A stretch of 45,808 nucleotides of DNA from Collinsella aerofaciens (lineage in GTDB: Bacteria > Actinomycetota > Coriobacteriia > Coriobacteriales > Coriobacteriaceae): positions 1 to 45,808 of the forward strand of contig NZ_JADMUF010000014.1 in assembly GCF_015546965.1 (NCBI RefSeq), given 5' to 3'. The notes under the pieces were generated by a model. It saw only the letters and a list, made by a program, of their open reading frames with translations, ran no database searches and was not told where the DNA came from. Made by a program: the position numbers and the translations under genes. This document shows, piece after piece, positions 42,230 to 45,808 of the stretch. Numbering within the stretch: position 1 is the first letter of the stretch; the number at the start of each line of letters is the position of its first letter.

Positions 42230-44575
42230 ATGGAAACGCTTGAGCGCAACGAGTGGGCAGACGTTGCCCAACTGGTCGAGATCACGAGCGATGCTGTCAT
42301 CATTTGCGAGCTCGACGGAACCATTCTGCATGTGAATAATCGCTTACTTGGTTTGATGTGCGAGGAACGCGCCGACGTCATCGGTGGAGATGTTAAAGAC
42401 GTCCTGTACTCTTCCGCTTTTGAACGTGCGACGGAACATCGTCTGCCATTTGAAACTGATGGCTCCGAGAACGAACTGATGCTCAAGCTGAGTGACGGCT
42501 CCTTTATCCCCGTCTTGGTTCGTGCGGGCTCCGTAACGCCTCCACGCATCTTTGGGCGCCGCGCGCCACGTGTCTTGGTGGCGCTCCATAGCATCGAAGA
42601 ACAGTATTCGCACGACCGACAGCTCAAGCGTGCTCTTTCGGAGCTTAGAGTGGCGAACAAGCGCCTCTCTGGCACGCTCTCGGTCATTATGAGCACTGTG
42701 GGCTCCGATGAGCTACCCAGCCTGCTTGATACTGTTTTGAACCAGCTTGTAGGAACGCTCGATGCTTCGGGTGCCGCTATCTATTTTTCTGAGAGCGGCG
42801 GTTTTAAGCTACGCGGTGTTTCCAAGGAGCTGTACGACAGCTACCTGCCCGAGTTTTTGCCGTATGGCGCTGGCATTCCGACGTATGTTCTTCGCGAGTC
42901 GCGTGCCTGTCGCTTGTCGATTCAACAGGACCTTGAGGGCGATAGGGCCGCCTCCGGTATGTTCATGGACTTGGACAATCGTTCTAAGCACCTGTTGCGC
43001 GTGCAGGATATGCCTCCGTACCGCAGCGAGATTTGTCTTCCCGTTTTTTACGGTACGCAGATCCTTGGCGTGCTGGAAGTTGGTTGGAAACGCCCCCAGG
43101 CACCGCTCGCCTATGACGTTAATGTACTCGAGGTCATTTGCGATTACCTGTCTATCCAGCTGGTCGGCATGGCATCGAGCCTTCGCTCCCGTCGCACGGC
43201 CGAGCTTGGCCGCTCGCTCAATGTCTTACGTGATGAGTTGTTTACCTTTCTAGACGATTCCGCCGCGGCTACCCAGGCGGTATCGTCCGAGATTTGCAAT
43301 ATGCTCAACTGCCATTTTTGTCCTGTTGAGTATGACGCCAGTCTGGACTCCTACGTCATAGATTTTGAAGGCGGCAGTCGCGTTGCTTTGCCGGACGATC
43401 CCGAGAAGCTTTTCTTTTCCACGACGGCGCCAGCGGCACGTCTGGGGGCTGGCCCTGATGGCTTTGAGGCGTCTGTTTTGGGAGGTACGAGTGCCGAGGA
43501 CCTTAAACACGTCCGTATAACTCGCGTTGACGAATCGATGCCTATGGGAGGCTGGCTTAGGGCGCATGGTCTGCCTTGTCAAGGTCTCTACGTCGACTCC
43601 GGCATCGAGGCGGGGCGCCCGCGCTCTGAGGGCGATGGCAAGCACAGTAACGACGCGATTGTTCCTGCTTCTGTTGCGAAGAGCCCGACGACGCGCGCGC
43701 TGCTGCTTCGTGATGGTAGCCAAGAGCCGATTGATGACCTTGAATATGACTACTTGGTGCACTTGGCGCATGACTTTGAACTGATCTACGAAGGCGAATC
43801 TCAAAAGCGCGAGGAGCGCCATATCGCTCAGACCCTCCAGATCGGCATGAGAAATTCCCTGGGGGATGTTCCGGGTATCGCAACCGATTCGGTGTACCTG
43901 TCGGCCACGAACTCGGCGTTGGTTGGCGGCGATTTCTATACGCTCATCCGTCTTCCCGACGACTGCGCCGTCATGATTCTGGGTGATGTGTCTGGCAAAG
44001 GCATTGAGGCCGCATCGATGTCCGCGCTCGTCAAGACGGCCCTGACGGCATATGCTTGGGAGGGCGCTGGACCGGCCCGCATGGCACGCTCCCTTAACAG
44101 CATGCTCATGGGCTTTTCGAGGGTCGAGACGTTCGTGACGGCCTTTATCGCCAAGATTGACCTTAAAGCCGGACGCGCAACGTATTGTTCGGCAGGCCAT
44201 CCTCCGACCATGGTCATCAGGCCAGAGTCGATGCCGCTGGGTGGCGGCGAAGCCCGTGGGGGAGAGGTTGAGCTGCTTGGATGCCAATCGGGCGTAATCG
44301 GTGCCTTTGAGAGCATGGTGTACGAGACAGGCGTGTTTACGTTCGCCCCCGGCGACATGCTCTTCATGTATACGGATGGAACGATTGAGGCCCGCGACCG
44401 CACCGGAGCGTTCTTTGGCGAGCAGCGCTTGCGCGACCTTCTGCTTTCTGTTTCGGGGGAGGGCGTGTCGGGCATTTGCGGCAAGGTCTTGGGCGAGCTT
44501 GACCGATTTACCGAATCGGCGCTGGACGATGACATTGCATTGGTGTCCCTTGAGTTTTTACGGGGTCGTTCATAG
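42230..44575 (+). CDS. PAS-GAF-SpoIIE (PP2C) serine phosphatase
   Basis: A 781-aa soluble sensor phosphatase. A PAS domain (about residues 10-110, ITSDAVIICELDGTILHVNN) is followed by a coiled-coil-like stretch, then a GAF domain (about 155-310). A weakly conserved region, perhaps a second degenerate GAF, spans 325-500. The SpoIIE/RsbU PP2C domain runs from about 531 to the end. Its metal-binding Asp residues are intact: D568 (GGDFY), D586 (GDVSGKG), D716 (YTDG) and D766-768. Such enzymes dephosphorylate STAS anti-sigma antagonists. ATG at 42230 has GGTGAGG upstream; GTG at 42218 is an alternative. The STAS-HATPase gene is 78 bases downstream. Confidence 0.9.
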   Translation: METLERNEWADVAQLVEITSDAVIICELDGTILHVNNRLLGLMCEERADVIGGDVKDVLYSSAFERATEHRLPFETDGSENELMLKLSDGSFIPVLVRAGSVTPPRIFGRRAPRVLVALHSIEEQYSHDRQLKRALSELRVANKRLSGTLSVIMSTVGSDELPSLLDTVLNQLVGTLDASGAAIYFSESGGFKLRGVSKELYDSYLPEFLPYGAGIPTYVLRESRACRLSIQQDLEGDRAASGMFMDLDNRSKHLLRVQDMPPYRSEICLPVFYGTQILGVLEVGWKRPQAPLAYDVNVLEVICDYLSIQLVGMASSLRSRRTAELGRSLNVLRDELFTFLDDSAAATQAVSSEICNMLNCHFCPVEYDASLDSYVIDFEGGSRVALPDDPEKLFFSTTAPAARLGAGPDGFEASVLGGTSAEDLKHVRITRVDESMPMGGWLRAHGLPCQGLYVDSGIEAGRPRSEGDGKHSNDAIVPASVAKSPTTRALLLRDGSQEPIDDLEYDYLVHLAHDFELIYEGESQKREERHIAQTLQIGMRNSLGDVPGIATDSVYLSATNSALVGGDFYTLIRLPDDCAVMILGDVSGKGIEAASMSALVKTALTAYAWEGAGPARMARSLNSMLMGFSRVETFVTAFIAKIDLKAGRATYCSAGHPPTMVIRPESMPLGGGEARGGEVELLGCQSGVIGAFESMVYETGVFTFAPGDMLFMYTDGTIEARDRTGAFFGEQRLRDLLLSVSGEGVSGICGKVLGELDRFTESALDDDIALVSLEFLRGRS

Positions 44576-44653
44576 ACGACGCTGGGCGGGCTGAATCCGT
44601 ACGGTTGGGGAAACGAATGCATCGAGTGGGCTTTTTTGGGGAACCATGGTCGT

Positions 44654-45388
44654 ATGAATGAGTGGAATGACATAGCGGTTTTGACGCCACCAGGCGATAT
44701 CGACATCGCCACGGTGCCTGCGTTGCGTCGGCGGTTGGATGCTTTGATTGGCCGCGGCGTGCGTCGTGTCGTCATCAACTGTCAGGCTGTTGGCTTTATC
44801 GATTCGACGGGCTTGGCATTCCTGCTTACGCGCGCTCGTGAGCTCATGAGGCGAGAAGGCCTGCTTTCGCTCGTCAATGCATCAGGTGAAGTTGTTCGCT
44901 TTTTGGAGATTGCTCGTCTTGTCGATATCCTTCATGTCGCGGGGCCGGCACGGGAGTCTATTCCCGCTATTCCGGTGGGGGAGCTGCCTCGCTGGAGTAA
45001 GAGCGTCGAGGTCCGTCAGGGTATCGAGAATCTTCCATACTACCGACATCGCATCGCCGAGCTCCTTGAATCGCTTCCGTTGCGCCGTGACGAGCGCTAC
45101 GATGTCGCATTGGCGTCGGGGGAGGCGCTGGGTAATGCCTATGACCATGCGGGCGGTATCGGGTGCGTCCTGACGGTTCAAGCCTATGGCGATCGCGTTG
45201 TGGTTGAGGTGCTTGATCGAGGTGCCGGCTATTCTATCGATGAAACGAGCGAGCCGGTTGCATCTGAGGAACGCGGCCGTGGTATCAAGCTTATGCGTAT
45301 GCTCGTCGATAACGTGGAGGTTGCTCGTCGTACGGACGGCGCCGGCACGCGCGTGCAGATGGTGAAGCTGTTTAGCGGAGCGCTGTAA
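44654..45388 (+). CDS. STAS - HATPase fusion (anti-sigma antagonist fused to RsbW-like kinase)
   Basis: A 244-aa two-domain protein. Residues ~7-100 form a STAS domain with the phosphoacceptor motif FIDSTG (Ser51, or Thr52). Residues ~125-240 form a GHKL ATPase of the RsbW/SpoIIAB type: N-box E157/N161 in ASGEALGNAYDHA, D188 in LDRGAGYS, and the GRGIKLMRML lid. In RsbV/RsbW systems these are separate proteins that switch partners; here they share a chain, probably downstream of the adjacent phosphatase. No sigma factor is nearby. ATG at 44654 has a weak GGGGA; TTG at 44636 is a less likely start. Confidence 0.88.
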   Translation: MNEWNDIAVLTPPGDIDIATVPALRRRLDALIGRGVRRVVINCQAVGFIDSTGLAFLLTRARELMRREGLLSLVNASGEVVRFLEIARLVDILHVAGPARESIPAIPVGELPRWSKSVEVRQGIENLPYYRHRIAELLESLPLRRDERYDVALASGEALGNAYDHAGGIGCVLTVQAYGDRVVVEVLDRGAGYSIDETSEPVASEERGRGIKLMRMLVDNVEVARRTDGAGTRVQMVKLFSGAL

Positions 45389-45398
45389 TCGTGTGCCT

Positions 45399-45424
45399 AG
45401 CCAATCGCTTTAGCGCGTTTGGCT
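45399..45424 (+). terminator. weak hairpin after the STAS-HATPase gene
   Basis: AGCCAA (45399-45404) pairs with TTGGCT (45419-45424), with an inner CGC/GCG. No T-run follows directly. It may be a weak terminator. Confidence 0.35.
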
Positions 45425-45447
45425 ACTAAGAACATGCGGCAGACAAG

Positions 45448-45493
45448 TTTTTTGAAAAAAGTACTTGCGTCTTTTGGATAACTCGCGTAAATT
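45448..45493 (+). promoter_or_regulatory. tRNA-Gly promoter with upstream box
   Basis: TTGCGT (45465-45470), a 17-base spacer and TAAATT (45488-45493). TTTTTTGAAAAAAGT at 45448-45462 is identical to the box before tRNA-Leu, and one base differs before the shared CTTGC. Confidence 0.75.
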
Positions 45494-45505
45494 AATAACC
45501 CGCAA

Positions 45506-45581
45506 GCGGACATGGCTCAGTTGGTAGAGCACAACCTTGCCAAGGTTGGGGTCGCGGGTTCGAGCCCCGTTGTCCGCTCCA
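45506..45581 (+). tRNA. tRNA-Gly (GCC)
   Basis: Acceptor GCGGACA/TGTCCGC, anticodon stem CAACC/GGTTG with loop TTGCCAA (anticodon GCC), T-arm CGGGTTCGAGCCCCG, discriminator T and encoded CCA. Confidence 0.97.
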
Positions 45582-45591
45582 TTGCATTTCC

Positions 45592-45614
45592 GGACCGTTT
45601 AGGCGGTCCTTTTT
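45592..45614 (+). terminator. terminator-like hairpin between tRNA-Gly and tRNA-Cys
   Basis: Stem GGACCG (45592-45597) / CGGTCC (45604-45609) followed by TTTTT, ending one base before tRNA-Cys. No separate promoter for tRNA-Cys fits, so it must allow read-through. Confidence 0.65.
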
Positions 45615-45615
45615 C

Positions 45616-45689
45616 GGCGAAGTGGCCAAGTGGTAAGGCAGAGGCCTGCAAAGCCTTTACCCCCGGTTCGAATCCGGGCTTCGCCTCCA
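45616..45689 (+). tRNA. tRNA-Cys (GCA)
   Basis: Acceptor GGCGAAG/CTTCGCC, anticodon loop CTGCAAA (anticodon GCA), T-arm CCCGGTTCGAATCCGGG, discriminator T and encoded CCA. Confidence 0.97.
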
Positions 45690-45698
45690 GGCAACATC

Positions 45699-45724
45699 CG
45701 GGCGCTCCGGCGCCCGTTTTGTTT
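45699..45724 (+). terminator. terminator after tRNA-Cys
   Basis: Perfect stem CGGGCGC (45699-45705) / GCGCCCG (45710-45716) with a TCCG loop, then TTTTGTTTT. Confidence 0.9.
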
Positions 45725-45735
45725 TCAAGAGTTTA

Positions 45736-45808
45736 GTCTGCTGGCCGCGCAGCGGCCAGCTTTAAACCACCCGCTACGCGGGTGGAGACAAACGGCTTTA
45801 CAAAGCCA
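45736..45808. repeat. palindrome cluster at the window end
   Basis: GCTGGCCGC/GCGGCCAGC (45740-45760, loop GCA) and CCACCCGC/GCGGGTGG (45767-45785, loop TAC) are enclosed by GTCT (45736-45739) and AGAC (45786-45789), giving a possible three-way junction. GGCTTT/AAAGCC (45794-45807) follows. The cluster may continue past the window edge. Confidence 0.5.

Overview
The window looks like a chromosomal segment from a member of the Coriobacteriia (Actinomycetota), most like Collinsella. This is an inference from GC-rich third codon positions, frequent GTG starts, actinobacterial-style WhiA and the overall gene mix. No taxonomic search was possible. It opens with the 3' end of a 5S rRNA gene and its terminator, and closes with a tRNA-Gly/tRNA-Cys pair.

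Layout. (1) 247-3754: coaE, a membrane-anchored lytic transglycosylase and uvrB, reading rightward. (2) 3820-9942: a leftward block of an LTA-synthase-like sulfatase, an Mrp/NBP35 Fe-S ATPase, a BaiN/HI0933-type flavoprotein and a COG2509-type FAD dehydrogenase. (3) 10136-17281: uvrA (with a candidate SOS box), ybaK, murJ and uvrC, so all three UvrABC subunits lie within 16 kb. (4) 17382-28006: a ten-gene locus that I read as a sialic acid import and catabolism operon. It starts with a long structured leader and a Tat-type lipoprotein binding protein. A permease, a permease-ATPase fusion and a second ATPase of the dipeptide class follow. Then come an AXE1-family esterase, its paralogue without the nucleophile serine, and nanA-, nanK- and nanE-like enzymes. 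Imported N-acetylneuraminate would be de-O-acetylated, split to ManNAc and pyruvate, phosphorylated and epimerised to GlcNAc-6-P. (5) 28108-29964: rapZ directly followed by whiA, without the usual yvcK between them. (6) 30158-35251: gap, then pgk-tpiA-gpmI, then secG, that is, lower glycolysis plus a Sec translocon subunit. (7) 35546-41487: a complete oppABCDF-type oligopeptide importer. (8) 41488-42080: a gene-free stretch made almost wholly of palindromes, including two related 125-127 bp nested inverted-repeat elements. (9) 42081-45808: tRNA-Leu, a PAS-GAF-SpoIIE phosphatase, a STAS-HATPase fusion (a partner-switch signalling pair), two tRNAs and a further palindrome cluster.

The observations most worth following are these: the three-way-junction leader of the nan operon; the pseudo-esterase paralogue; the cysteine-less ATPases and subunit fusion of the nan transporter; the palindromic element family near 41.5-41.9 kb; the fused antagonist/anti-sigma protein beside the SpoIIE phosphatase; and AAAACGTT-centred candidate operators shared by the nan, gap and opp upstream regions.
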